From Halogranum rubrum (GTDB taxonomy: Archaea > Halobacteriota > Halobacteria > Halobacteriales > Haloferacaceae): a stretch of DNA of 64,000 bases. Every line of letters starts with the position of its first letter. Position 1 is the first letter of the stretch. This document shows positions 44,909-54,562 of this stretch, piece after piece. A program made the position numbers and the translations under genes. Where the stretch lies: positions 184,124 through 248,123 of the forward strand of contig NZ_FOTC01000003.1 in assembly GCF_900114455.1 (NCBI RefSeq), read 5' to 3'. The notes under the pieces were generated by a model. It was not told where the DNA came from, made no database searches, and worked only from the letters and a program-made list of their open reading frames with translations.

Positions 44909-45880
44909 ATGAGCGAGGCCGAGGATTCGTCGCCGGGCCGAGAGATTTGGATCGAGAAGTACCGACCGCAGACGCTCGACGACGTGTACGGACAGGAAGA
45001 TATCGTCGACCGACTGGAGAGCTACATCGCCCAACACGACCTCCCACATCTCCTCTTTGCGGGACCGGCCGGTATCGGCAAGACGACGTGTGCGACGGCC
45101 ATCGCCCGCGAAGTCTACGGCGACGACTGGCGCGGCAACTTCCTCGAACTGAACGCCTCCGACGAGCGCGGAATCGACGTCGTCCGCGACCGTATCAAGA
45201 ACTTCGCACGTGCCTCCTTCGGCGGCCACGATTACCGAATCATCTTCCTCGACGAGGCTGACTCCCTCACGTCGGACGCCCAATCCGCCCTGCGCCGGAC
45301 GATGGAGCAGTTCTCGGACAACACCCGTTTCATCCTCTCGTGTAACTACTCCTCGAAGATCATCGACCCCATCCAGTCGCGGTGTGCGGTGTTCCGCTTC
45401 GCCCCGCTCTCGGACGACGCGGTGGCCGGACAGATTCGGAAGATAGCCGACCGTGAAGGCATCGAGATGACCGACGAGGGACTCGACGCACTGGTCTACG
45501 CCGCCGACGGCGACATGCGTCGCGCCATCAACTCCCTACAGGCCGCCGCGACGACGGGTGACGTCGTCGACGAGGAGGCCGTCTACCTGATTACGAGCAC
45601 CGCTCGTCCCGAGGAGATAGAGTCGATGGTCACCGCGGCCATCGAGGGCGACTTCGCCCAGGCACGCTCGAAACTCGACACACTCCTCACGGACACCGGG
45701 ATGGCCGGCGGTGACATCATCGACCAACTCCACCGCGGTGCGTGGGATTTCGGACTCGACCAGCGCGCGACGGTGCGCCTGATGGAACGCATCGGCGAGG
45801 CCGACTACCGAATCACCGAAGGCGCGAACGAGCAGGTGCAGTTAGAGGCGATGTTGGCATCGCTGGCGCTGGACGAGTAG
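44909..45880 (+). CDS. rfcA: Replication factor C small subunit
   Basis: 323-residue clamp loader AAA+ subunit. Walker [10 protein letters not shown] (about 51-59), Walker B FLDEAD, sensor 1 [11 protein letters not shown], the arginine-finger SRC motif ([11 protein letters not shown]), and a C-terminal collar domain. It loads the PCNA clamp at primed sites. Starts at ATG 44909, giving the usual short acidic N-terminus before EIWIEKYRP. No intein, although this gene carries them in some haloarchaea. Confidence 0.95.
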   Translation: MSEAEDSSPGREIWIEKYRPQTLDDVYGQEDIVDRLESYIAQHDLPHLLFAGPAGIGKTTCATAIAREVYGDDWRGNFLELNASDERGIDVVRDRIKNFARASFGGHDYRIIFLDEADSLTSDAQSALRRTMEQFSDNTRFILSCNYSSKIIDPIQSRCAVFRFAPLSDDAVAGQIRKIADREGIEMTDEGLDALVYAADGDMRRAINSLQAAATTGDVVDEEAVYLITSTARPEEIESMVTAAIEGDFAQARSKLDTLLTDTGMAGGDIIDQLHRGAWDFGLDQRATVRLMERIGEADYRITEGANEQVQLEAMLASLALDE

Positions 45881-45955
45881 ACGACAGACCGATTTTCGGT
45901 CGTCAGTCGTATTCGGACCAACAGCCACATCACGGAGACGAGAGAGAACTGACTC

Positions 45956-46333
45956 GTGTCTACGCCCTCCAACCCCTCCTGGCGCTACGGCGTCTACGTG
46001 TTCCCGCTCGTCCCACTCTTGTCGGCCACCTCGTACGTCGGGTCGAGAGCGATGTTCTCGACGATGGACGACGAACTGTGGAGGTTTCTCGCTGGGTTCG
46101 TCTTGAGTGTCCTCGGTCAGTGGCTCGCAGTCGTCTTCGCGGTGGTCGTTCTGGCAGCGGTCGTCCTCGACGCTCGCGCGCTCGCAACGCGGGGAGCATG
46201 GACACCGAACACGTTCGTATACGGGTTCGCTGGACTCGTACACCTCTTCGGGGCCGTCCTCTGGATGGCGTACCTACTCTCGGTTCCGGCACTCGGCTAC
46301 TACGTCTATCGGCGACGACGACACTTCGGCTAA
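45956..46333 (+). CDS. Three-helix membrane protein of unknown function
   Basis: 125 residues from a GTG, with hydrophobic helices at about 12-30, 42-72 and 86-113 and a basic end (YVYRRRRHFG). It resembles other haloarchaeal small membrane proteins but no named family is recognised. It is 75 bp after rfcA on the same strand and converges with the CDF transporter gene. Confidence 0.68.
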   Translation: MSTPSNPSWRYGVYVFPLVPLLSATSYVGSRAMFSTMDDELWRFLAGFVLSVLGQWLAVVFAVVVLAAVVLDARALATRGAWTPNTFVYGFAGLVHLFGAVLWMAYLLSVPALGYYVYRRRRHFG

Positions 46334-46360
46334 GTAGCCGCGAAAATCGAGCCTACGAGG

Positions 46361-47305
46361 TCAGATTTCGGGTTCGATGTAGACGATTTTGACCCGGTTG
46401 TCGGCCTGTTGGAGTTTCGTCTCGATTTGGTCGATGTCTTCGTCCAACTCCTCGGTGTCCAGTTCCGACGTGAAACTGACGTCCGCAGTGACGAGCACCT
46501 TCCCCGGCCCGATGAACATCGTCCGGAAGGCGTCGACGTGGGCGACGCCGCTGTGGTCGCCGACGATACCGCGGAGGCGGTTCTCGACTTCCGATTCCAT
46601 ACTCTCACCGAGCAGGAGGCGTTTGTTCTCCCACGCCAGCGCGAGGGCGAACCCCATGAGCATCAGACCGATGAGAAGCGCAGCGGCGGCGTCGTACACG
46701 GGATTCCCGGTGAACTCCGTGAGTAAGATGCCGACGAGTGCGATTCCGGCACCGCCGAGTGCGATTGTGTCTTCGGTGAACGCCGTAAGCGTCGTCACGT
46801 CGCTGGTCTTCTTGAACGCCTCCGGAATGCCCGACCAGCCGTACTCCGAAATCTGTCGCTGGAGTTCGGCGTTCGCCTTCACGAGGGCGTACGTCTCGAA
46901 AGCGATGGCCCCGAGGAGGACGACGACACTGACGTACCACGGCGGGAACGGACCGATACCGAGGACCGTCACCGGGTCGAGGTTCGCCGTGTGGGGGTGC
47001 ATGATGGCGTTGTAGCCGTGTTTCGCCGACTCCCAGCCCGCGATACCGAATAGGAGCACCGAGACGAGGAAGCTGTAGAAGAACTGTGCCTTACCGTAGC
47101 CGAAGGGGTGTCCTCGGTCGGGGTCCTTCCCGCTGTACCGGATTCCGACGAGGAGAAACACCTGGTTGCCCGTATCGGAGATAGAGTGATAGACCTCTGA
47201 CAGCATGGACGGACTGCCGGTCAGGAGGAAGGCGAAGAACTTCAAGACCGCAATCGCCCCGTTGGCGATGAGTGCGGCGATGACGACCGATTTACTGCCT
47301 GCCAT
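46361..47305 (-). CDS. Cation diffusion facilitator (SLC30A9-like)
   Basis: 314 residues with six membrane helices and a C-terminal cytoplasmic domain. Site A in helix 2 is complete (HSISD). In helix 5 the usual HxxxD reads TAFTEDTIALGG, with a conserved EDT in place of the His, as in the SLC30A9 branch. This suggests a different metal geometry or coupling. The C-terminal domain ends with VKIVYIEPEI. Possible substrates are zinc, manganese or iron. Confidence 0.88.
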   Translation of the reverse strand: MAGSKSVVIAALIANGAIAVLKFFAFLLTGSPSMLSEVYHSISDTGNQVFLLVGIRYSGKDPDRGHPFGYGKAQFFYSFLVSVLLFGIAGWESAKHGYNAIMHPHTANLDPVTVLGIGPFPPWYVSVVVLLGAIAFETYALVKANAELQRQISEYGWSGIPEAFKKTSDVTTLTAFTEDTIALGGAGIALVGILLTEFTGNPVYDAAAALLIGLMLMGFALALAWENKRLLLGESMESEVENRLRGIVGDHSGVAHVDAFRTMFIGPGKVLVTADVSFTSELDTEELDEDIDQIETKLQQADNRVKIVYIEPEI

Positions 47306-47403
47306 ACGGTTTTGCTCACGAGGCGACGGGTTAACGGTTGTGACCGCCTCCGAAATCGACCCGACGACGGCAGGTTTCAGTAACCCCAGGGTCTAGAGAC
47401 GGC

Positions 47404-47919
47404 ATGCTCACAGTCGTCTCCGACACGCACAGCACCGAAGGACACCGACTCACCGGACGCACGCTCGACGCCGTTCGCGACGCCGACGTCGTCGTCCACG
47501 TCGGTGACTTCATGACCGAAGCGGTGTTGGACGCCTTCGTCGACGAAGCCGACACCCTCCGCGCCGTCTACGGCAACAACGACGACGCCGGAATCCGCAG
47601 TCGACTGCCCGAATCTCGAACCGTCGAGTACGGCGGCATCCGATTCGCCGTCACCCACACTCGTCGTGGCGGGTCGACGGCACTGACCCTGTTCGGTCGC
47701 GAACGCGACGCCGACGCAGTCATCTTCGGCCACAGCCACCGGCCGACGTTCGACGCGACGGGGCCACTCACGCTCCTCAACCCCGGAAGCCACGCCCAAC
47801 CCCGCGGCAATCGGATGGCACACGCCGAACTGGAGGAGATTGAGGGCGGTCTCCGTGGGCGACTCTGTACACCCGACGGTGAGGTGTTCGAGACGTTCAC
47901 TATCGAGAAGCGAAAGTAG
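47404..47919 (+). CDS. YfcE/MJ0936-type metallophosphoesterase
   Basis: 171 residues. Metal ligands are clear: SDTHS (about 6-10), GDF (about 39), GNND (about 58-61), THTRRG in place of THG, and GHSHRP (about 104-109). The family hydrolyses phosphodiesters such as bis-pNPP in vitro, with unknown physiological substrates. Complete in length. It is divergent from the CDF gene, with start codons 98 bp apart. Confidence 0.9.
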   Translation: MLTVVSDTHSTEGHRLTGRTLDAVRDADVVVHVGDFMTEAVLDAFVDEADTLRAVYGNNDDAGIRSRLPESRTVEYGGIRFAVTHTRRGGSTALTLFGRERDADAVIFGHSHRPTFDATGPLTLLNPGSHAQPRGNRMAHAELEEIEGGLRGRLCTPDGEVFETFTIEKRK

Positions 47920-48186
47920 GAGGCTAGAAAGGTAGGAGGGCGGAAGGGTGGAGGGCGTCGAGACGTCGGGATTCGTCTCGACAGTCGGCAGGCGTCGGAC
48001 GTGTGGAGGACCGAACGTAGCGGGGAGCGAACGAGGCGTCGGAGTGGTCGGCGTTTCGGGGGCAGTCTGCACGGGGCGTGACGAGCGAACGCGCGACCTC
48101 GCTAGTGGTGAGGGCCGAAGCGGACGGACCCACTCTCTGCTATGCTGTGCGGTATCAAATACACTCGGTAGGCTCAAAGAGCCGTT
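47920..48186. other. Intergenic region without a convincing gene
   Basis: 267 bp between the metallophosphoesterase (plus) and a winged-helix membrane gene ending at 48187 (minus). The first 40 bp are purine-rich (AGGAGG-type repeats). Short open frames on both strands show no typical haloarchaeal codon pattern. It may hold terminators for the two convergent genes. Confidence 0.5.
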
Positions 48187-49119
48187 TCACCTACCGGCCG
48201 AGAGCACGGCGAGACCCACCACCAGCACCGCCAGCCCACCGAGGAAGAACAGGAGACCGGGTGACGCAACTAGGGTGTCCAGCACCGTCGGGTCCGCGGC
48301 ACCGACTGCCGTCTCCGTCGCCGTCCACGTCGTCTCGGCGTCTGGTGTCGGCGTCGACGCCACCCCGTCTGCGGCACTGGCTGTCGCCTCTGTCGCGTCC
48401 GCTATCGGTGTCGACGTCGCTTCGGCCTGCGTCGGCACGGCCGTCTGTGTCGACGCACCGGCGTCGCCCGCAGCGGTCGTCGTGTCGGAGACGGTGCCGT
48501 TCCCACTCTCGTAGTCCACGCCGAAGTCCGTCGTCTCCGACGCACCCGAGCCACCGCTCTCGCCGCCGTCCGTCGGAGCCCAACTGCCGCCGTTGCCGCC
48601 ATCGGCACGTCCACCAGAACTGCCCGCCCCGGCCGTAAACAGCCGTGACGTCGGCCCGCCGAGAACGCGGTCCACGACGAGGCTGGCGACACCGAGGATA
48701 CCGACGCCGCCGAGGAGGCGGCGGAGCGTCGCCCGCAACCCCGTCGTATCCTCTTCGCGACCAGCGACGACGACGAGTGCCCGGTCGGCGGGGACGTACA
48801 CCTTCATCTCGCGGCCTTTCTCGGAGTAGACCGTATCTCCGACTTCGATGAGTCCGGCGTCTTCGAGACGTTCGAGGTGGTACTGTGTGTTCTGCAGCGA
48901 GGAGTCGATACGGTTCGCGAGCGCCGACGGCGAGGCGGGATCCTCGTGGAGTTCTGTGAGGATACGGCGAGCGGTCCGCGAGGAGAGCGCCGACAGGAGG
49001 TCGTCTGCGACGTCGCTGTCGAGACCGATGACTCGCGGGTCGTCGCTGCCGGGACCCGACGCATCGGACGTGGAGGGCAGAAAACCGGCCATCGTCCGGA
49101 ATTTCCAGCGCGAAGCCAT
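48187..49119 (-). CDS. Winged-helix protein with C-terminal membrane anchor
   Basis: 310 residues. Residues about 30-110 are an ArsR-like winged helix (SSRTARRILTELHEDPASPS, LQNTQYHLERLEDAGLIEV). A weak hydrophobic helix (about 150-165) is followed by a Gly/Ser/Thr/Ala-rich stretch of about 100 residues and a strong C-terminal membrane helix. It looks like a membrane-tethered regulator with a long, perhaps glycosylated linker. ATG 49119 is used; an ATG at 49092 is equally possible. Divergent from the small membrane gene at 49174. Confidence 0.78.
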   Translation of the reverse strand: MASRWKFRTMAGFLPSTSDASGPGSDDPRVIGLDSDVADDLLSALSSRTARRILTELHEDPASPSALANRIDSSLQNTQYHLERLEDAGLIEVGDTVYSEKGREMKVYVPADRALVVVAGREEDTTGLRATLRRLLGGVGILGVASLVVDRVLGGPTSRLFTAGAGSSGGRADGGNGGSWAPTDGGESGGSGASETTDFGVDYESGNGTVSDTTTAAGDAGASTQTAVPTQAEATSTPIADATEATASAADGVASTPTPDAETTWTATETAVGAADPTVLDTLVASPGLLFFLGGLAVLVVGLAVLSAGR

Positions 49120-49173
49120 CAGTGTTCCCCTCACGCCGAAACGGCTTTGGAGCGTCCGACGGAAGGTTCCCGT

Positions 49174-49341
49174 ATGTCTTCGTTCGTGCTCCAAGGGGCC
49201 GTGGACTTTCTGGTCCAGAACCCCATCTTCACCGGTCTCTTGATAGTCATGTTGCTGTTCGTCTTCTTCTCATATCTATTCGTCAGACGGACGCTGACGG
49301 GACTCCGTGAGGGCTACGACCAGGGACGGCGTGGAAACTGA
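49174..49341 (+). CDS. Small single-pass membrane protein
   Basis: 55 residues. A polar start (SSFVLQGAVDFLVQNP) precedes one long hydrophobic helix (about 17-38) and a basic end (RRTLTGLREGYDQGRRGN), so the C-terminus should be cytoplasmic. No named family recalled with certainty. It lies 72 bp before the PiT transporter gene on the same strand. Confidence 0.7.
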   Translation: MSSFVLQGAVDFLVQNPIFTGLLIVMLLFVFFSYLFVRRTLTGLREGYDQGRRGN

Positions 49342-49413
49342 CGTGGCTGTGAGTTGGATGCCCTCCACCTGCAGACGACGTACTGATACCGTGAGAGCGC
49401 GGGGTGACTGCTG

Positions 49414-50607
49414 ATGGTCGACGTCGTCACACTCGGCACCTTCGGTGTCGCCGCTCTCGCCAGTCTCTTCATGGCGTGGGCCATCGGCGCTGGCTCCTCG
49501 GGGTCGACGCCGTTCGCCCCCGCCGTGGGCGCGAACGCCATCTCTGTCATGCGCGCGGGGTTCATCGTCGGTCTCCTCGGCTTCCTCGGGGCTGTCCTAC
49601 AGGGACAGAACGTCAGTAACGCAATCGGGACGGAACTCATCGTCGGCCAGTCGCTGACGGCGATGGCCGCCGTCATCGGTCTTCTCACTGCCGCCGGTCT
49701 CGTCGCCATCGGCGTCTTCACGGGTTACCCTATCGCGACGGCGTTCACCGTCACCGGTGCGATTGTCGGCGTCGGACTGGCGCTCGGCGGTGACCCCGCG
49801 TGGGCGAAGTACCAGCAAATCGTCACCCTGTGGGTACTCGTTCCCTTCGTCGGTGGTGGCATCGCCTACGCGACGGCGCGCGCCCTCCGGAGCGAGCGTG
49901 TCGCAGAGCGGGTCGCCATCCCGATTCTCGGCGGTATCGTCGGCGCACTCGTCGCCACGATTCAGTTTGCCCTCCTCGGCGGCCCCGACGGCCCGCGCTC
50001 CATCGCACAGGTCGTCGGTGCGGAACTGCCGCTTCCGGTCGTCGGCGGTGTCGACGCTGGACCCGTCGTAGCGACGCTCCTCCTCGGTTGTCTGGCTGGC
50101 GGGGCACTCGCCTACGATATGAGTCGAGGCGAGGCCCAGAGCCAACGGCGGTTCCTGCTCGCACTCGGAGGACTCGTCGCCTTCTCCGCCGGCGGCAGTC
50201 AGGTCGGTCTCGCCATCGGCCCACTCGTCCCCCTGCTCGACGAGGTGACGGTGCCGCTCATCGCGCTCCTCGTCGGCGGCGGCGTCGGTCTCCTCGCGGG
50301 GTCGTGGACGGGTGCACCGCGGATGATCAAGGCGCTCGCACAGGACTACTCCTCGCTCGGTCCGAGACGCTCTATCGCGGCGCTCATCCCGTCGTTCGCC
50401 ATCGCACAGGCGGCCGTCGCACTCGGCGTCCCCGTCTCGTTCAACGAGATTATCGTCTCGGCCATCGTCGGCAGCGGGTACGCCGCCGGGGGCGCAGGCG
50501 TGAGTCGACAGAAGATGCTCTACACGGTACTCGCGTGGATTGGGTCGCTGGCACTGGCGCTCGGCGTGAGCTACGGGCTATTCGTTGGCGTCACGGCACT
50601 CATCTGA
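49414..50607 (+). CDS. PiT family inorganic phosphate transporter
   Basis: 397 residues with about ten membrane helices. The two PiT signature copies are visible: AIGAGSSGSTPFAPAVGANA at the start (a variant of GANDxAN) and in the second half IVGSGYAAGGAG. The family imports phosphate with sodium or protons. No PhoU gene is next to it. Its 3' end overlaps the convergent histidine kinase gene by 30 bp. Confidence 0.9.
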   Translation: MVDVVTLGTFGVAALASLFMAWAIGAGSSGSTPFAPAVGANAISVMRAGFIVGLLGFLGAVLQGQNVSNAIGTELIVGQSLTAMAAVIGLLTAAGLVAIGVFTGYPIATAFTVTGAIVGVGLALGGDPAWAKYQQIVTLWVLVPFVGGGIAYATARALRSERVAERVAIPILGGIVGALVATIQFALLGGPDGPRSIAQVVGAELPLPVVGGVDAGPVVATLLLGCLAGGALAYDMSRGEAQSQRRFLLALGGLVAFSAGGSQVGLAIGPLVPLLDEVTVPLIALLVGGGVGLLAGSWTGAPRMIKALAQDYSSLGPRRSIAALIPSFAIAQAAVALGVPVSFNEIIVSAIVGSGYAAGGAGVSRQKMLYTVLAWIGSLALALGVSYGLFVGVTALI

Positions 50608-52332
50608 CCGGGACCCGGCGACGCCCACTCCGGGGGAGACGGTGGACGTCGTCTCGGGGGTATCCGCGCGTTTGAGAGAGAGAACGACGATAGAGCCGCG
50701 AGGCTCGTTGTCCTCGATGTGAATCGACCCGCCGTACCGTACGACCAGCCACCGGACGAGCCAGAGTCCGATACCGGTGCTGTGTTCGAGTGGCGTCTCT
50801 CGGCCCCTGTCGAGTACGGCCTGTTCGTGCGGTGGTATCCCCGGCCCGTCGTCGGCGATTCGGAGTTCGACGCCGTCGTCGCCGACAGTCGAAGTGATTT
50901 CGATGTGACAAGATCCGTCGGTGTGTTCGACGGCGTTCTCGACGAGTTCGAGGACGACGAAGTCGAGTCCGTCGTCACAGAGGACAGACACCGTCTCCGG
51001 AAGGTCCGTCGTGATGGTCGTGTCCGGGAACCGGTCGTGGCAGATGGCGACCGTTCGTTCGATCACAGGAACGGCGTCCATCTCGCTCGGGCGAATCTGC
51101 CGGTCGAGGAGTGTGCCGAGTCGCCGACTCTTCTCACCACGGTTGAGAAGCGACGTGCTCTTCGAGTGGGCACGTCGCAGATACTCTCGTTGCGTGGAGT
51201 CGTCGAGCGTCTCGTCGAGGAGTTCGAGGTAGCCGAGGACGACGTTCAAGTCGTTGCGGAGGTTGTGCCGGAGTAGCCGGTTTTGCACCTCCAGTCGTTG
51301 TTCGCGCGTCTTCCGTTCGGTGATGTCGTGAAGCGTGATGAGGTGGCCGACGTGACGACCACCGGTCGTACTGAGTGGAGACCGCTGGAGTTCGTAGTAC
51401 CGCCACTTGTGGTCGACGAACGTCTCTAACTCACTGGTCGAGGTGTCAGTTTCGACGAGTTCGACACACACTGCCGACACGTCTTCGAGCGGCCGTCCGG
51501 TGGCGTCGGCACGAGAGAAGCCGAAAATCGTCGTCGCCGTGCTGTTCAAGTCGATGATGCGGTTCCGAACGTCGAGGACGATTGCGCCGTCGGCCATGTC
51601 CTCGATAGCGACGTCGCGGGCGAGTTCCCACGCCACGGGCACGAGGTCGAGAAACCGGTAGTAGTGGATGGCGACGAGGAACAGGACACCAGTAGCCGCG
51701 AGCGCCACGGGCGTCGGGTCTAAACTCGAGAGCGGAAGCCAATCGAGCAGATGGAGCGCGTTCGCGACCCACGGGAGAAACGTGGCGACGATGAGAATCG
51801 CCGTCTGTCCGCGGTAGAGCGTCCGTGCTCGGATGAACGACCAGCCGATACTGAGCGTTCCGACGAGTATGAGGGTGTACGAGTAGACTGCGTGAAGCCA
51901 GAACCCGGGACCGTTGACGTCGCCGGGGGCGCCGAACTCACCGGTCGGCGTCCTCGCCGTCCAAAACACGTGGTGGACGTCATTCGTCAAGACGAGGACG
52001 AGTGAAATCGTCGGGACGAGCGCTAACCCGACGAGCCATCGACGGGAGAGAAACCGCGTGTGGCCACTGTACGCCATGGTGAACGCGAACCACGCGTACG
52101 GGAGTGCGATGACGGGAACGTACTTCAGCGTGTGCCAACGCAGCACCTGCGTCGGGTCCGTGCTGCTGACTTGCAGTGCGTAGATGATTGACCACAGAAA
52201 GACGGAGACCATCACGGCAGCGAACCAGTTGGAACCGGAGATCTCTCGGTGGCGACGGGCGACGACGACGAGTCCGGCAGCGACGAGTGCGGTGAGAAGC
52301 AGTACAGCCACTGTCGCGATGACGTATGGCAT
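50578..52332 (-). CDS. 7TM sensor histidine kinase with PAS domain
   Basis: 584 residues. An N-terminal 7TM sensor (about 1-225, histidine-kinase N-terminal 7TM type) precedes a PAS domain (about 225-345). The phosphorylated His is in LLRHNLRNDLNVVLGYLELL (about 360). The HATPase has N-box VVLELVENAVEHTD, G1 DDGPGIPPHE and G2 GIGLWLVRW. The ATG at 52332 is chosen because GAGGTG lies six bases upstream; earlier starts at 52353 or 52338 overlap this site. No receiver domain or response regulator gene is adjacent, so the partner is elsewhere. Confidence 0.92.
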   Translation of the reverse strand: MPYVIATVAVLLLTALVAAGLVVVARRHREISGSNWFAAVMVSVFLWSIIYALQVSSTDPTQVLRWHTLKYVPVIALPYAWFAFTMAYSGHTRFLSRRWLVGLALVPTISLVLVLTNDVHHVFWTARTPTGEFGAPGDVNGPGFWLHAVYSYTLILVGTLSIGWSFIRARTLYRGQTAILIVATFLPWVANALHLLDWLPLSSLDPTPVALAATGVLFLVAIHYYRFLDLVPVAWELARDVAIEDMADGAIVLDVRNRIIDLNSTATTIFGFSRADATGRPLEDVSAVCVELVETDTSTSELETFVDHKWRYYELQRSPLSTTGGRHVGHLITLHDITERKTREQRLEVQNRLLRHNLRNDLNVVLGYLELLDETLDDSTQREYLRRAHSKSTSLLNRGEKSRRLGTLLDRQIRPSEMDAVPVIERTVAICHDRFPDTTITTDLPETVSVLCDDGLDFVVLELVENAVEHTDGSCHIEITSTVGDDGVELRIADDGPGIPPHEQAVLDRGRETPLEHSTGIGLWLVRWLVVRYGGSIHIEDNEPRGSIVVLSLKRADTPETTSTVSPGVGVAGSRSDECRDANE

Positions 52333-52393
52333 CTGCATCACCTCGACAGTCACTCGTCGGAACAGGGGAGAGATACTAGAAATTTATCTCCGA

Positions 52394-52403
52394 TTTATAT
52401 AAT
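52394..52403 (-). promoter_or_regulatory. TATA box of the histidine kinase gene
   Basis: ATTATATAAA on the minus strand is centred about 66 bp before the ATG at 52332. Transcription should start near 52372, leaving a leader of about 40 bases with a ribosome site, unlike the leaderless genes of the window. Confidence 0.55.
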
Positions 52404-52423
52404 ATTACATGACTTTCGTACAA

Positions 52424-53461
52424 TCATTGACAAAATTGGCGAGTTGTCTCGGTGCGAGACGGACGAACGAGGTCGCCTGCAGTGAGAAACGCACGGCTGT
52501 GCGTCGTCTCCGACGCCGACGGCCCTGTCCGGGTCGTCACGTCGTCGAACTGGACTGGCAACCCCATTCCGAGGAAGAAGTCCGGGTGGTCTTGGACGTG
52601 AACGTGGAGATGCGGTTCCGTCGAGTTGCCGGAGTGACCGCAGCGGCCGACCTGCTGGCCGCGTTCGACACGGTCACCGGCGGCGACGAGCACGCTCTCA
52701 CACTGGAGGTGTGCAAGCAGACTGTACTCACCGCCGTCGTGTTCGATAGCGACCCAGTTACCACGGATGTCGCGCTGGGTCGGGTCCAACCACCCACCGG
52801 CCCGGTGGTAGTCGCGGTGGCCATCGTTCGTTGCGACGACGACGCCGTCGGCGGGCGCGAGAACCGGTTCGCCGTAACAGTAGTAGTCCTCTGGCGACGT
52901 TCCGTCGCCGGTGTGTGTCCGACCTTCGTCGTCGGTAATCACGAAGTCGTAGGCGTACCGCTGCGTCAGAACGCCCCACGAGTGAGAGTGTTCGCGTTCG
53001 TAGCTTCCGTTGACGACGGTCCACTCACCCTCGAACGGGAGGTGAAACGACGTCGACTGGACGTACCGGTCGGGGGTGGGGAGGCGGCCACGGTAGCGAG
53101 CGAGAATCGGGAGATGTCCCAGTAGCTGACGGATTCCCTGCAGTTGGACGTACGGGTTGAGTTGCTGGTACGCCAGCGAGAGATAGAACGGTCGACTGGA
53201 CCGATTTCCCATCTCGACCCACGCTGTCGGGTCGTCGGCGTCGTCCGACGTGACTGACGTGAGAAGCGGCCAGAAACCGAACAGGAAGAACAGGACGAAC
53301 GGCTGAAGCGACTCGAAGGCGTCGAAGAGGTAGCCCGGAACCGAGATGAACCCGAGTAAAGAGAGTTGTGTCGGGTCGGGGAGGCGATGACGGAGGCGGT
53401 CACCAGACGACGGGTCGTCGCGGGAGTCGGCCGAGTCGGCAGACGAGCGTGTCTCGGACAT
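52424..53461 (-). CDS. M23-type metallopeptidase domain membrane protein
   Basis: 345 residues from ATG 53461. One or two hydrophobic helices (about 33-70) are followed by a LytM/M23 domain (about 140-300). Zinc-site residues: His in HSHSWG (158-160), Asp in YAYDF (172), and HLHVH (284-288). In bacteria M23 enzymes cut Gly-Gly or D-Ala bonds of murein, which this organism lacks, so the substrate must be another peptide. It is downstream of the ArsR-type regulator gene by 63 bp on the same strand. Confidence 0.87.
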   Translation of the reverse strand: MSETRSSADSADSRDDPSSGDRLRHRLPDPTQLSLLGFISVPGYLFDAFESLQPFVLFFLFGFWPLLTSVTSDDADDPTAWVEMGNRSSRPFYLSLAYQQLNPYVQLQGIRQLLGHLPILARYRGRLPTPDRYVQSTSFHLPFEGEWTVVNGSYEREHSHSWGVLTQRYAYDFVITDDEGRTHTGDGTSPEDYYCYGEPVLAPADGVVVATNDGHRDYHRAGGWLDPTQRDIRGNWVAIEHDGGEYSLLAHLQCESVLVAAGDRVERGQQVGRCGHSGNSTEPHLHVHVQDHPDFFLGMGLPVQFDDVTTRTGPSASETTHSRAFLTAGDLVRPSRTETTRQFCQ

Positions 53462-53524
53462 AAGAGAGAGAGGGAGCGCCACGAAGGTCAAGCTTTGTCG
53501 AACGTCGTTTCTATACGAAGACTG

Positions 53525-54520
53525 TCAGTTCGGCCGCGACGACTCGATGCGCGTCGAGACGACGTGGGCCGTCTCGTCCAGCGAGACGACGAGCGTCTCG
53601 TCGGCCAGTTCGACGGTGAGTTCGACACGGGCGAGTCCGTCCCCCCGTTCGGTCTCGTCACCGCGGGCAGCGACGTCGGTCAGTTCGACTGCCGCATGGG
53701 GGTGGACGAAGGAGAGTTCCCAGAGCCACCGGTCACGGGGTGCGGTTCCGTGTCGGTGGTAGAAGGCGTCGACGGCAGCGTGCCCGAGAACCGCGAAACC
53801 GACGGGGCCGACGACCCGCGCCCCGCAGGTGTCACAGGTGGCGGTGAATCGCAGCGAGGCCGTCTCGTCGCCGAGTCCCTCGATTCGCGTCGTCGCCGCA
53901 CTCCAACAACTCGGACACGACCCGGCGAGCAGCAACTCGACGACGTGCGAGAGGTGGAGTCGCGCGACGTCGACGAGTTCGGTCAGTTCGGCGTCTGCGG
54001 CGGCGTTCGGCGGGAGACTCCACACGAACAACGGGTGGTCGCGCCGACAGGTGACGGAGAGAACGCCCTCGGCGTAGCGGGCGACGACGTCCGCCGCACA
54101 GAGCGGACAGTCGCTGTCGAGTGGTGTCGGGCCGAGCGTGACGTCCCGGGTGTACGTCCCGGCGACCATCGCGGCCACGGCCGCGTGACCCGCCTCGGTG
54201 AGTCGGTAACCCGCGTCCGTCTTCTCGACGAACGTGCCGAGCAGTCGCTTCAGATGATAGAGGAACTGGCCGGGGTCGTCGACGCCGACGCGACGGCGAA
54301 GCGTCGAGAAGGCGAGTACCGGGTCGTCGGGAGACGTCCGGAACTCGGACGCGAGGACGCGAATCGTCTCGACGCGAATCGGGTCGCTCAGCGCGGCGAA
54401 GGCGTCGACGGGGTCCATCTCGGGTGACCCAGACGACTCGTGAGACTCCTCGCAGTCGTCGGTGTCCGCAGAATCAGAAGCATCGGCAGTATCGTCGACG
54501 TCGGTGGGTGGCGGAGTCAC
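53525..54520 (-). CDS. ArsR-type regulator with zinc-ribbon sensor
   Basis: 331 residues from a GTG. An acidic N-terminus (1-35) is followed by a winged helix (about 40-110, FAALSDPIRVETIRVLASE, FLYHLKRLLGTFVEKTD). The C-terminal 210 residues contain CPLC with a later C (zinc site), a second set CPSC and CDTC, and resemble the DUF7351-type effector domain of haloarchaeal regulators. It may sense metal or redox. It precedes the M23 peptidase gene and may regulate it. Confidence 0.8.
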   Translation of the reverse strand: MTPPPTDVDDTADASDSADTDDCEESHESSGSPEMDPVDAFAALSDPIRVETIRVLASEFRTSPDDPVLAFSTLRRRVGVDDPGQFLYHLKRLLGTFVEKTDAGYRLTEAGHAAVAAMVAGTYTRDVTLGPTPLDSDCPLCAADVVARYAEGVLSVTCRRDHPLFVWSLPPNAAADAELTELVDVARLHLSHVVELLLAGSCPSCWSAATTRIEGLGDETASLRFTATCDTCGARVVGPVGFAVLGHAAVDAFYHRHGTAPRDRWLWELSFVHPHAAVELTDVAARGDETERGDGLARVELTVELADETLVVSLDETAHVVSTRIESSRPN

Positions 54521-54562
54521 GGTCTGTTCTCGGGAGGTGACCAGCAGAACGTAGCCGGTCGT

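Noticed and set aside
47924-48133. 69-codon minus-strand frame in the gap after the phosphoesterase
   Set aside because: Its composition (many Ser, Arg, Pro, few acidic residues) is unlike haloarchaeal proteins and there is no ribosome site or promoter in place.
53366-54427. 353-codon plus-strand open frame
   Set aside because: It is antisense to the ArsR-type regulator gene, which has a winged helix and paired cysteines; the plus-strand translation has no family features.
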